Of a stretch of DNA of 64,000 nt, positions 1-8,091 are shown in pieces. A program made the translations under genes and the position numbers. The notes under the pieces were generated by a model that worked only from the letters and a program-made list of their open reading frames with translations, was not told the origin of the DNA and ran no database searches. Source of the stretch: Tenacibaculum dicentrarchi (GTDB lineage Bacteria > Bacteroidota > Bacteroidia > Flavobacteriales > Flavobacteriaceae); contig NZ_OESZ01000012.1 of the NCBI RefSeq assembly GCF_900239345.1, positions 62,001-126,000 of the forward strand, written 5' to 3'. The stretch's first letter is position 1. Every line of letters begins with the position of its first letter.

Positions 1-225
1 TTCCTCATCATTAAACTTTAAATCTTGAGGAATTGCAGATATTACAGCGCCTGGGAAAATTCTACAATTTTTACCTATACGAGCTCCTTCCATGATAGTA
101 ACATTTGAACCGATCCATGTTCCTGAGCCAATTTCGACATTAGAATGTATAGTGGTAAATGGTTCTATTACTACATTTCTAGCAATTTTTGCTTGCGGAT
201 GTACGTATGCTAGTGGTTGATTCAT
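1..225 (-). CDS. lpxA: UDP-N-acetylglucosamine acyltransferase LpxA, N-terminal part
   Basis: The first 75 codons of a minus-strand gene that runs off the left edge of the window. The translation starts MNQPLAYVHPQAKIARNV and continues in hexapeptide-repeat style (EIGSGTWIGSNVTIMEGARI), ending near the AISAIPQDLKF motif typical of LpxA. LpxA is the cytoplasmic acyltransferase that starts lipid A synthesis by putting a 3-hydroxyacyl chain on UDP-GlcNAc. The start codon lies 4 bases past the lpxC/fabZ stop, so the two are surely cotranscribed with lpxD. The C-terminal two thirds are not visible. Confidence 0.93.
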   Translation of the reverse strand, partial: MNQPLAYVHPQAKIARNVVIEPFTTIHSNVEIGSGTWIGSNVTIMEGARIGKNCRIFPGAVISAIPQDLKFNDEE

Positions 226-229
226 AAAA

Positions 230-1621
230 TTATTGTTTTTTTGCTATTTGTGCCATTAATTCAGCTTCTACAACGACTTTATTATTTGCGTATCCAAAAG
301 CTTTCATATGACAAATACCTCTTCTTATCGGAGTTATTAATTCACATTTAAATGTTAAAGTATCTCCTGGAAGTACTTTTTGTTTGAATTTAACTTTATC
401 CATTTTCATGAAATAGGTTAAATAATTTTCAGGATCTGGTACAGTATTTAGTACTAAAACACCACCACATTGTGCCATTGCTTCTACTTGTAAAACACCT
501 GGCATTACAGGTGCTTCTGGAAAATGTCCTGTAAAAAAAGGTTCATTCATGGTAACATTTTTCATCCCTACTACGTGCGTGTCTGATAGCTCTAAAATAC
601 GGTCTATCAATAAAAATGGCGGTCTGTGAGGTAAAATATCCATTATTTGATGAATATCCATTAATGGAGGGCTATTTAAATCATATTGAGGAACATTATT
701 ACGTTTCTCTAATTTAATAATTTTTGCTAATTTTTTGGCAAACATTGTATTTACCAAATGTCCAGGTTTATTAGCAATAATTCTACCTTTTATACGTGTA
801 CCAACTAAGGCTAAATCACCAATTACATCTAATAATTTATGACGTGCAGCTTCGTTTTCCCAATGTAATTTTAGGTTATCTAAAATTCCGTTAGATTGTA
901 TTTTTATATCTTCTTTATTAAAAGCTTTTTTTAATTTATCGGTTGTACTATCTGATAATTCTTTATCAACATATACAATAGCGTTGTTTAAATCGCCTCC
1001 TTTAATTAAGTTATTATCCAATAACATTTCAATTTCATGTAAAAAACTAAACGTTCTTGCTTCTGAAATTTCTTGTTTAAAATCGGTAATTTTATTTAAT
1101 GTAGCATTTTGAGTTCCTAATACTTTAGTATCAAAATCTACCATTGTAGTTACCTGATACTCATCGGCAGGCATTAAAATTATTTCACTTCCTGTTTCCT
1201 GGTCTTTATAGCTTATAATTTCTTTAACTACATATTCTTCTACTTCGGCATCTTGTGCTACAATAATAGCTTCCTCTAATGCTTTTACAAAATATTTTGA
1301 AGACCCATCCATAATTGGAAGTTCAGAAGCATTCAATTCGATAATTAAATTATCTATTTCTAAACCAATCACGGCAGCTAAAACATGCTCTGGAGTTTGA
1401 ATTTTTACGCCTTTACATTCTAAATTTGTTCCTCTTTGTGTGTCGGTTACAAATTCTGCTTTTGCCTGAATTGTTGGAGCACCTTCTAAATCTACTCTTG
1501 TAAAAGAGAATCCATGATTTACTGGAGCAGGTTTTAAAACCATTGTTACTTCATTTCCTGTATGCAGTCCTACACCAGTTAATGTAATTTCGTTCTGTAT
1601 TGTTTTTTGTTGCTTACTCAT
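230..1621 (-). CDS. lpxC/fabZ: Bifunctional UDP-3-O-acyl-N-acetylglucosamine deacetylase / 3-hydroxyacyl-ACP dehydratase
   Basis: A 463-residue fusion. Residues about 1-305 are LpxC, the zinc deacetylase that commits UDP-GlcNAc to lipid A; the metal-site segments EHVLAAVIG (about residue 78) and HKLLDVIGDL (about 262) are present. Residues about 318-463 are FabZ, a hot-dog-fold dehydratase of fatty acid synthesis, with HRPPFLLIDR and the catalytic stretch GHFPEAPVMPGVLQVEAM. The fusion is usual in Bacteroidota and does not look like an annotation error. The gene overlaps the lpxD stop by 8 bases and precedes lpxA by 4 bases, giving one lipid A operon. Confidence 0.97.
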   Translation of the reverse strand: MSKQQKTIQNEITLTGVGLHTGNEVTMVLKPAPVNHGFSFTRVDLEGAPTIQAKAEFVTDTQRGTNLECKGVKIQTPEHVLAAVIGLEIDNLIIELNASELPIMDGSSKYFVKALEEAIIVAQDAEVEEYVVKEIISYKDQETGSEIILMPADEYQVTTMVDFDTKVLGTQNATLNKITDFKQEISEARTFSFLHEIEMLLDNNLIKGGDLNNAIVYVDKELSDSTTDKLKKAFNKEDIKIQSNGILDNLKLHWENEAARHKLLDVIGDLALVGTRIKGRIIANKPGHLVNTMFAKKLAKIIKLEKRNNVPQYDLNSPPLMDIHQIMDILPHRPPFLLIDRILELSDTHVVGMKNVTMNEPFFTGHFPEAPVMPGVLQVEAMAQCGGVLVLNTVPDPENYLTYFMKMDKVKFKQKVLPGDTLTFKCELITPIRRGICHMKAFGYANNKVVVEAELMAQIAKKQ

Positions 1622-2654
1622 TTTTTATTTTTTGAGCATTTAACTCTTTTTCTATTTTATCTATTTTTGATGCTAATTTTGGTAAATTTTTAAAATGAAC
1701 GTATGATTTATTGTAGGCATTATAACCAAAAGCAGGAGTTCCCTGTACTACGTCTTTATCTTTTAAGCTTTTACCAATTCCTGACTTAGCTTGTATTTGT
1801 ACATTATTACCAATAGTAATATGTCCTACAATACCAACTTGACCACCAATCATACAATTTTCACCAATTTTTGCAGAACCTGCAATACCTGTTTGCGAAG
1901 CAATTACGGTGTTTTCACCAATTTCAACATTATGAGCAACCTGTATTTGATTGTCTAACTTTACTCCCTTACGTATAATTGTTGATCCTAAAGTAGCTCT
2001 ATCAATAGTAGTATTAGCGCCAATATCAACATTATCTTCTATAATAACATTTCCTATTTGAGGAACTGCTTTATATTCGCCTGTTTCCGTAGGTGCAAAA
2101 CCAAAACCATCAGAACCAATAACACAGCCTGAATGAATTTTACAATTCCTACCTATTTGGGTTTCTGAGTAAATTTTTACACCAGCAAAAATAGTGGTGT
2201 TATCGCTAATTTTAACATTGTCGCCGATAGATGAATTTGGGTAAATTTTCACATTATCACCCAAAACAACATTTTCACCAATATATGTAAAAGCACCGAT
2301 ATATTCTTGCTTACCTATAGATGCTGAACTAGCTATAAAATGAGGGTTTTCACGCCCTTGTTTATTGTTTTTTACTTCATTATAAAATTCTAATAATTTA
2401 GAAAATGACGCATAAGCATCCGTTACTTTTATTAACGTTGCTTCTATATTTTTTTCTGGCTCAAAAGACTTATTTACAATTACTACAGATGCTTTTGTAG
2501 AATATATATAAGCGTTATATTTAGAATTAGACAAAAAACTTAACGCCCCTGTTGTACCTTCTTCTATTTTAGATAATTTAGAAACTTCTGCATTGGCATT
2601 ACCAACTATTTCTCCCTCTAAAATGTCTGCTATTTGTTTTGCTGTAAATTTCAT
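1614..2654 (-). CDS. lpxD: UDP-3-O-(3-hydroxyacyl)glucosamine N-acyltransferase LpxD
   Basis: A 346-residue protein with an N-terminal uridine-binding-like domain (about residues 1-100) followed by left-handed beta-helix hexapeptide repeats (about 110-320). The catalytic-His segment QVAHNVEIGENT is present. LpxD adds the second acyl chain to the glucosamine, the third step of lipid A synthesis. I start at the ATG (MKFTAKQIADIL), because an upstream TTG three codons earlier coincides with a -7 promoter box. It lies 56 bases after the HD phosphohydrolase gene and overlaps lpxC/fabZ by 8 bases. Confidence 0.95.
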   Translation of the reverse strand: MKFTAKQIADILEGEIVGNANAEVSKLSKIEEGTTGALSFLSNSKYNAYIYSTKASVVIVNKSFEPEKNIEATLIKVTDAYASFSKLLEFYNEVKNNKQGRENPHFIASSASIGKQEYIGAFTYIGENVVLGDNVKIYPNSSIGDNVKISDNTTIFAGVKIYSETQIGRNCKIHSGCVIGSDGFGFAPTETGEYKAVPQIGNVIIEDNVDIGANTTIDRATLGSTIIRKGVKLDNQIQVAHNVEIGENTVIASQTGIAGSAKIGENCMIGGQVGIVGHITIGNNVQIQAKSGIGKSLKDKDVVQGTPAFGYNAYNKSYVHFKNLPKLASKIDKIEKELNAQKIKNE

Positions 2655-2660
2655 TGAATG

Positions 2661-2668
2661 CAAAAGTA
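2661..2668 (-). promoter_or_regulatory. Candidate -7 box of the lpx operon
   Basis: The minus strand reads TACTTTTG, a match to the Bacteroidota -7 consensus TAnnTTTG, ending only 6 bases before the lpxD ATG. No convincing -33 TTG lies 19-20 bases upstream. If used, transcription would start within a few bases of the ATG, giving a nearly leaderless mRNA. Confidence 0.4.
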
Positions 2669-2710
2669 ATTATTTTTGTTTAATTACCTCTTATTAGACG
2701 TCTTTAACAA

Positions 2711-3949
2711 TTAAACTAATTGTGTTTTTTTAGGATAACACACATAATATTTAACAACTGGCTTGGTTAAAGCTTTCAAGTTTAATTGATCAGAAGCTTT
2801 AGCGATATCTTTAAGTTTGCCTTTTTTTGTATAAATTTTAATTGGGTTTTTAGTAATATACGCCTGATGTTTAATCTTATTCGATAATACAAAATAATTT
2901 AAGTCAGCTATTTTTATATCGGTGTTTTCTAAAACTTTTTTATGAATTTTAGCAATATAATCATCATCAAAAGGCTCTTTCTGAATTTCTATTTTTAATA
3001 AATTTCTACGGATAATCATTTTTGCTAAACAAGAAAGTACAAAATCGTTGTGATGTACCCATTCTTTTATTGCCGACATTACATCATAATCATCTAATTC
3101 TGCGAATATCTCTAAAGTATCTTTTGTAAAATTAATTTGCGTAATTGGATTGTATAAAAAATGATTTAAGGCTTTTCCTGCAGGTAAATCAATGCCTTTA
3201 CTAGCAAGTTCTTTGGCTCTTTTTAATACATTTACCAGCGTGTTTTCAACGACCAAACCTGTTTTATGCAAATACACTTGCCAATACATTAAACGACGAG
3301 CAATAATAAATTGTTCTACCGAATAAATCCCTTTTTCTTCAATTACTAATTGGTCTTTTACCACGTTCATCATGGCTATTAACCTGTCAGACGAAATATT
3401 TCCTTCAGTTACTCCTGTGTAAAAACTATCTCTTTTTAAATAATCTAACCGATCAATATCTAATTGACTCGATATTAATTGATATAAAAATTTTCGAGGA
3501 TATTTTCCTTCAAAAATTTGAATAGCCAAACTCAGCTTGCCATCAAACTCATCATTTAAGGCTTTCATAAATTTCAATGAAATTTCCTCGTGTGAAACAC
3601 CACTAACAATACTATGTTCTAAAGCATGCGAAAAAGCCCCATGACCAATATCATGCAATAAAATAGCTACATATAAGGCATTTGCTTCATCATCAGAAAT
3701 AACAACTTCTTTATTTCTTAAAACATGCACTGCTTTTTGCATTAGGTGCATGCAACCAATTGCATGATGAAAACGGGTATGATTTGCTCCAGGATACACC
3801 ATATTAGACAAGCCCATTTGAGAAACCCTTCTTAAACGTTGAAAATAAGGATGCTCAATAATATCAAATATTAAAGAATTTGGGATGGTTATAAACCCAT
3901 AAATAGGGTCGTTTATAATTTTTAATTTATTCGGTTTTCTGTTTTTCAA
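2711..3949 (-). CDS. HD-domain phosphohydrolase (dGTPase-like)
   Basis: A 412-residue protein of the HD superfamily (SAMHD1/dNTPase-like group). The metal ligands are visible in HHAIGCMHL (from residue 61), HDIGHGAFSHALEH (from 99) and RLDYLKRD (about 170). The likely role is hydrolysis of a nucleotide phosphate, but the substrate cannot be read from sequence. The start is a TTG: an in-frame TAG lies two codons upstream, and the conserved N-terminal stretch INDPIYGFI sits ahead of the first internal ATG (about residue 46). It is the first gene of the lpx operon, an arrangement I know from other flavobacteria, and it is divergent from porX. Confidence 0.85.
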   Translation of the reverse strand: MKNRKPNKLKIINDPIYGFITIPNSLIFDIIEHPYFQRLRRVSQMGLSNMVYPGANHTRFHHAIGCMHLMQKAVHVLRNKEVVISDDEANALYVAILLHDIGHGAFSHALEHSIVSGVSHEEISLKFMKALNDEFDGKLSLAIQIFEGKYPRKFLYQLISSQLDIDRLDYLKRDSFYTGVTEGNISSDRLIAMMNVVKDQLVIEEKGIYSVEQFIIARRLMYWQVYLHKTGLVVENTLVNVLKRAKELASKGIDLPAGKALNHFLYNPITQINFTKDTLEIFAELDDYDVMSAIKEWVHHNDFVLSCLAKMIIRRNLLKIEIQKEPFDDDYIAKIHKKVLENTDIKIADLNYFVLSNKIKHQAYITKNPIKIYTKKGKLKDIAKASDQLNLKALTKPVVKYYVCYPKKTQLV

Positions 3950-4056
3950 AATCTATAAATACTTCAATTTCTAACAAAATAATCATATTTAATCAACAAA
4001 ACCAAATAAATAAAGGCTTTATTAACTTATTTTTAGCTATTACAAATACAACAAAT

Positions 4057-4070
4057 ACGTTTTAAAACGT
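4057..4070. promoter_or_regulatory. Palindrome in the divergent HD-phosphohydrolase/porX promoter region
   Basis: A perfect 14-base palindrome, ACGTTTTAAAACGT, lies about 40 bases before porX and 108 bases before the divergent gene. A second symmetrical stretch, TTACTTTAAAAGTAA, follows at about 4083-4097. Either could be an operator, but AT-rich palindromes arise by chance in this genome, so the role is only a guess. Confidence 0.25.
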
Positions 4071-4109
4071 TATTTTTAAATATTACTTTAAAAGTAAATT
4101 CAAAATTAT

Positions 4110-5666
4110 ATGAAAAACATAGAAATCCTTTGGGTTGATGATGAAATCGATTTATTAAAGCCACATATTTTATTTTTAGAAAAAAAAAATTACTCCGTAA
4201 CAACCGCTACAAATGGTGCTGATGCTATTGATTTAGTAGATGAAAACAATTTTGATATTGTTTTTTTAGATGAAAACATGCCAGGAATAACAGGCTTAGA
4301 AACTTTGGCATTGATTAAACAAAAAAACGCCAATCTTCCGGTGGTAATGATTACCAAAAGTGAAGAAGAAACCATAATGGAAGAAGCTATTGGTTCTAAA
4401 ATTGCCGATTATTTAATAAAACCCGTTAATCCGAACCAAATATTATTAAGTTTAAAAAAAAATTTAGATAATTCTCGATTAATTTCGGAAAAAACAACGG
4501 CTAGTTATCAACAAGAATTTAGAAAAATTTCTATGGATTTAGCCATGGTGAATTCACATGAAGAATGGATTGAACTATACAAAAAACTAATACACTGGGA
4601 GTTAGAACTAGAAAACATTAATGATATAGGGATGCTTTCTATTTTAGAATCTCAAAAATCAGAAGCAAATTCACAGTTTTTTAAATTTATCAAAAAAAAT
4701 TACCAAGAATGGCTTACTAGTTACGATAAACCAACATTTTCACATACCTTATTTAAAGATTTTATTGTGCCTGAACTTCCTAAAAAAGAAAATGAAAAAG
4801 GGGTATTATTCGTTGTTTTAGATAATTTAAGGTATGATCAATATCGTGTTTTAGAACCTTTTATAAATACCTATTATAAAAAAGAAGAAGAGCATTCCTA
4901 TTACAGTATTTTACCTACAGCTACACAATATGCTCGTAACGCCATTTTCGCTGGATTAATGCCCTTAGAAATGGAAAAAAAACATCCTAATTTGTGGAAA
5001 AATGATACCGATGAAGGTGGAAAGAATTTATACGAAGCTGATTTTTTAGAAGCACAGATAAAAAGGTTAAATTTAAATATTAAACACGAATATTATAAAA
5101 TTGTATCGCTTAAAAGCGGAAAAGAATTAGCAGACAATTACAACGGTACAAAGCAAAACGATTTAACGGTTATTGTATATAATTTTGTTGATATGTTATC
5201 GCATGCTAAAACAGAAATGGAAGTTATAAAAGAATTGGCGGGTGATGACAAAGCCTACCGATCATTAACTGTTAGCTGGTTTAAAAATTCGCCTTTGTAT
5301 GAAATTATTAAAAAGGCCAAAAAATTAGGGCAGAAATTAATTATAACAACCGATCACGGAACAATTAATGCCAAAAACTCTACAAAAGTTGTTGGTGATA
5401 AAAATATCAGTTCAAATTTGCGTTATAAAACAGGAAGAAGCTTAACCTATGAAAATAAAGATGTATTTGCGGTTCAAAACCCTAAAGACATTTTTTTACC
5501 AAGCGTAGCCATAAATAGCCCGTTTATTTTTGCCAAAGAAGACTTGTTTTTTGCTTATCCGAACAACTACAATCACTTTGTGAAGTACTTTAAAAACACC
5601 TATCAACACGGAGGAATATCATTAGAAGAAGTGATTATACCCTGTGCGATTTATAGCCCTAAATAA
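4110..5666 (+). CDS. porX: Response regulator PorX with PglZ domain (type IX secretion control)
   Basis: 518 residues, the same length as Porphyromonas PorX. Residues 1-120 are a receiver domain with the acidic pair D10/D11, the phosphoacceptor D54 (FLDENMPG), the switch Thr in VMITKSE and the Lys in LIKPVNP. Instead of a DNA-binding domain it carries a PglZ/alkaline-phosphatase-like domain with metal-site segments VLDNLRYDQYR, TATQYARNAIF and TTDHGT. In the known family PorX works with the kinase PorY and sigma factor SigP to control the type IX secretion system, and the PglZ domain is a zinc phosphodiesterase acting on oligonucleotides. PorY is not in the window. The upstream region is shared with the divergent HD gene. 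Confidence 0.93.
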   Translation: MKNIEILWVDDEIDLLKPHILFLEKKNYSVTTATNGADAIDLVDENNFDIVFLDENMPGITGLETLALIKQKNANLPVVMITKSEEETIMEEAIGSKIADYLIKPVNPNQILLSLKKNLDNSRLISEKTTASYQQEFRKISMDLAMVNSHEEWIELYKKLIHWELELENINDIGMLSILESQKSEANSQFFKFIKKNYQEWLTSYDKPTFSHTLFKDFIVPELPKKENEKGVLFVVLDNLRYDQYRVLEPFINTYYKKEEEHSYYSILPTATQYARNAIFAGLMPLEMEKKHPNLWKNDTDEGGKNLYEADFLEAQIKRLNLNIKHEYYKIVSLKSGKELADNYNGTKQNDLTVIVYNFVDMLSHAKTEMEVIKELAGDDKAYRSLTVSWFKNSPLYEIIKKAKKLGQKLIITTDHGTINAKNSTKVVGDKNISSNLRYKTGRSLTYENKDVFAVQNPKDIFLPSVAINSPFIFAKEDLFFAYPNNYNHFVKYFKNTYQHGGISLEEVIIPCAIYSPK

Positions 5667-5733
5667 TACTACAACTAGCCTTAAAACAAATTTAATAAAA
5701 CGAAACACTTTTAATTTGTAGAAATTTAGTAAA

Positions 5734-5824
5734 GATGCCTAGCCCCGATTGAAGCTTTGTTTGAGCTCCTTTTTTTGATTTTTCTTCAAAAAAAGAGCGA
5801 GTGCGGAAAGCGGGAAATTGCTTC
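5734..5824 (-). repeat. Interspersed hairpin repeat R3, copy a
   Basis: One of three copies in the window (others at 31234-31329 and 38906-39002), here in the opposite orientation. The conserved flanks are TTTCCCGCTTTCCGCACTCG on one side and GAGCTCAAACA...ATCGGGGCTAG on the other. The centre is a hairpin with 10-base perfect arms (5769-5778 and 5786-5795). It sits between porX and tsaE, both plus strand, and may act as a terminator for porX. It fills most of the 227-base gap; I see no open reading frame in it. Confidence 0.75.
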
Positions 5825-5880
5825 AAATTATTTTTCTACAAATTTTAAAACTTGAGTAACAATAGTATTTAACTCTTCAT

Positions 5881-5888
5881 TATTTTTG
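5881..5888 (+). promoter_or_regulatory. Candidate -7 box of tsaE
   Basis: TATTTTTG matches TAnnTTTG and ends 5 bases before the tsaE ATG, so a transcript from it would be leaderless or almost so. No TTG is at the ideal -33 spacing. Confidence 0.4.
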
Positions 5889-5893
5889 CAACT

Positions 5894-6313
5894 ATGAACA
5901 AAAATTACGCTTTAAACGAACTAGCTCAAATAGCCGAAGAAATTATTAAAAACGTACCGCATAAAGTTTTGCTTTTTGATGGCGATATGGGTGTTGGCAA
6001 AACTACTTTAATAAAAGAAATATGTGAGAAATTAGGTGTTAATGACGTTGCTCATTCACCCACTTTTTCATTAGTAAACGAATACCAAACAAAAAATAAC
6101 GATACAGTATATCATTTTGATTTTTACCGTATTGAACAAGAAGAAGAGGCCTACGACATGGGTATTGAAGAGTATTTATACAGTAATGATTGGTGTTTAA
6201 TTGAATGGCCTGAAAACGTTAAAAATTTACTACCTTTAGATGCTGTTACTATTAAAATTAATCTTTTAGAAAATGGACAACGCAATATTCAATTAAAAAC
6301 TAACAAACTATAA
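5894..6313 (+). CDS. tsaE: tRNA threonylcarbamoyladenosine biosynthesis ATPase TsaE
   Basis: 139 residues, normal for TsaE. The Walker A loop GDMGVGKTT is at residues 30-38, followed by SPTFSLVNEY and the HFDFYRI segment typical of the family, and IEWPENV near the end. TsaE is the ATPase that works with TsaB, TsaC and TsaD to make t6A at position 37 of ANN-decoding tRNAs. tsaC lies elsewhere in this window (27023-27580). The stop and the next ATG share one base (TAATG), so it is translationally coupled to the alanine dehydrogenase-like gene. Confidence 0.95.
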   Translation: MNKNYALNELAQIAEEIIKNVPHKVLLFDGDMGVGKTTLIKEICEKLGVNDVAHSPTFSLVNEYQTKNNDTVYHFDFYRIEQEEEAYDMGIEEYLYSNDWCLIEWPENVKNLLPLDAVTIKINLLENGQRNIQLKTNKL

Positions 6314-7509
6314 TGAGCCTTATATCCCCTTTTACCAAAGCGCAATTAATGCCACAACCTGAAATGCTTGAAATAAAAAAGCAGAAAGGGGAACTATTTA
6401 TAGGAGTACCTAAAGAAACGCATTTTGAAGAGAAACGCATTTGCCTAACCCCTGATGCTGTTGCCGCTTTGGTTTGTCAAGGACACCGAGTTGTAATTGA
6501 AACTGGAGCTGGCGATGGCGCTAATTATAGTGACCATTTATATGCTGAAGCAGGCGCAAAAATTTCCTATAATATTAAAGAAGCTTTTTCATGTGCCATT
6601 GTTTTAAAAGTAGCACCTCCTTCTTTAGATGAAATAAAAATGTTACATCCGCAAGCTATTTTAATTTCTACATTACAATTAAAAACACGCACTAAAAAAT
6701 ATTTTGAAGCACTCTCTAAAAAACGAATTACTGCCATCGCTTTTGATTATATGAAAGATGAGCAAGGATTACACCCTATTTTAAAATCGTTAAGTGAAAT
6801 TGCAGGAATTGCTTCTATTCATATTGCTGCCGAATTAATGACAACATCTAACGGTGGAAATGGACTTTTATTAGGAAATATAAGTGGTGTTCCTCCTACA
6901 AATGTTGTTATTTTAGGAGCAGGTACTGTTGGTGAATTTGCTACCAAATCGGCAATTGGTTTAGGTGCTCGAATAAAAGTTTTTGATAATTCAATTAGTA
7001 AACTTAGACATTTACAACACAGCGTACAATCGCCTATTTATACCTCAACAATTCAGCCTAAAAGCTTACAAAAAGCTTTAATGCGTTGCGATGTAGTGAT
7101 TGCAGCTCTTAGAGGAAAAGACCGATCGCCTATTATTGCTACAGAAAATATGGTTAAAAAAATGAAAGACGGTGCCGTTATTGTCGATGTAAGTATTGAT
7201 CGTGGAGGATGTTTTGAAACCTCAAAAATAACCACACATAGCAAGCCAACCTTTACAAAGCATGGCGTAATTCATTATTGTGTACCTAATATTCCTTCAA
7301 GATATGCCCGAACAGCCTCGGTTTCTATTAGTAATATTTTTATGCCATATTTATTAAGTATTGCTGAAGAAGGAGGCTTTGAAAATGCTAGTCGCTACAA
7401 TAATAGCTTACGAAATAGCATGTATTTTTACCACGGAATTTCAACAAACAAAACCGTATCAGATTGGTTTGGTTTACCTTATAGAGATATTAATTTATTA
7501 ATTTTATAA
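6313..7509 (+). CDS. Alanine dehydrogenase/PntA-like NAD(P)-binding protein
   Basis: 398 residues of the alanine dehydrogenase / transhydrogenase-alpha fold: an N-terminal substrate domain with VPKETHFEEKRICLTPDA, and a Rossmann domain with VVILGAGTVGEFA and VDVSIDRGGC. Such proteins are usually annotated as alanine dehydrogenase, converting alanine to pyruvate with NAD. By my hand alignment two residues needed in canonical Ald are changed: the substrate-binding Lys75 falls on A101 and the catalytic His96 falls on Q122, in a segment (LKVAPPSLDEI) that resembles PntA more than Ald. The Arg (R42) and the Rossmann Asp remain. I am sure of the fold and unsure of the reaction. It is coupled to tsaE by a 1-base overlap. 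Confidence 0.8.
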   Translation: MSLISPFTKAQLMPQPEMLEIKKQKGELFIGVPKETHFEEKRICLTPDAVAALVCQGHRVVIETGAGDGANYSDHLYAEAGAKISYNIKEAFSCAIVLKVAPPSLDEIKMLHPQAILISTLQLKTRTKKYFEALSKKRITAIAFDYMKDEQGLHPILKSLSEIAGIASIHIAAELMTTSNGGNGLLLGNISGVPPTNVVILGAGTVGEFATKSAIGLGARIKVFDNSISKLRHLQHSVQSPIYTSTIQPKSLQKALMRCDVVIAALRGKDRSPIIATENMVKKMKDGAVIVDVSIDRGGCFETSKITTHSKPTFTKHGVIHYCVPNIPSRYARTASVSISNIFMPYLLSIAEEGGFENASRYNNSLRNSMYFYHGISTNKTVSDWFGLPYRDINLLIL

Positions 7510-7521
7510 GCTGATTTTACG

Positions 7522-7529
7522 TACTTTTG
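7522..7529 (+). promoter_or_regulatory. Candidate -7 box before the small membrane protein gene
   Basis: TACTTTTG matches TAnnTTTG, 18 bases before the ATG at 7548. It gives the small gene its own possible promoter although it closely follows the upstream gene. No clear -33 element is visible. Confidence 0.35.
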
Positions 7530-7547
7530 CCACCACAAAAAATTATT

Positions 7548-7928
7548 ATGCAATTATTAAAACGTTTTGGGTATTACGCCATAGGATTAACTTTTGGTTC
7601 TTTAGTCGTATTTTTTATATGGAAAGGAAAAGATGTTTCTTTTGATTACGGAATGGATGCTCGTACTTTAAAAACAATTCGTGTTAGAGAACGCTTATTT
7701 TCAGCACAAGCGAAACAAATTTTAGCTACTACAAGTATTGACAGCGCTACAATTACAACTATTTTTAAAAATGGCGATGTTAATTTTGGCAAAAGCAAAC
7801 CCCGCTTAAAACCCTGCCCTAAATATTTTATTACAGGAAAAGACAGTTTAAAAAATATTGATTTACACGTTATCAGGTGTAAAAACACAACCACTATTGA
7901 TAAAATAACGATACATAAAAAAGAATAA
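7548..7928 (+). CDS. Small membrane-anchored protein, probably DUF4258
   Basis: 126 residues from the ATG (MQLLKRFGYYAIGLTFGSLV); an upstream TTG is part of a promoter-like box and is not used here. One membrane segment lies at about residues 8-25, followed by a soluble domain of some 100 residues with a KPRLKPCPKYF motif. I recall proteins of this shape next to the alanine dehydrogenase-like gene in flavobacteria, annotated DUF4258, but I cannot confirm the family. The function is unknown. The gene ends before a strong bidirectional terminator. Confidence 0.7.
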   Translation: MQLLKRFGYYAIGLTFGSLVVFFIWKGKDVSFDYGMDARTLKTIRVRERLFSAQAKQILATTSIDSATITTIFKNGDVNFGKSKPRLKPCPKYFITGKDSLKNIDLHVIRCKNTTTIDKITIHKKE

Positions 7929-8011
7929 TTTTATTGTTGAAATTTATCTGAAATAAACTAACAAATGAATTGGTACTTCATTAATAGTGTTTAGAATTTA
8001 TGTGATAATAA

Positions 8012-8061
8012 AAAAACAAAAAAGAACCTAATATTTAAATATTAGGTTCTTTTTTGTTTTT
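8012..8061. terminator. Bidirectional terminator between the small membrane protein gene and recQ
   Basis: A perfect 50-base palindrome with 25-base arms (8012-8036 and 8037-8061), A-rich on the left and T-rich on the right, so it can end transcripts from both converging genes. A second inverted repeat (AATTCAATTT / AAATTGAATT) follows at 8062-8090. Confidence 0.85.
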
Positions 8062-8091
8062 AATTCAATTTAACATCTTAAAATTGAATTT

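Noticed and set aside
230-1621. lpxC/fabZ as an artefactual fusion
   Set aside because: Bacteroidota normally have this fusion and both halves are complete.
2655-2663. A TTG start three codons before lpxD
   Set aside because: It is part of a TAnnTTTG promoter box; the ATG matches the family start.
5734-5824. R3 copies as tRNA-like or small protein genes
   Set aside because: No cloverleaf and no open frame with a ribosome site; the core is only an AT-rich hairpin.
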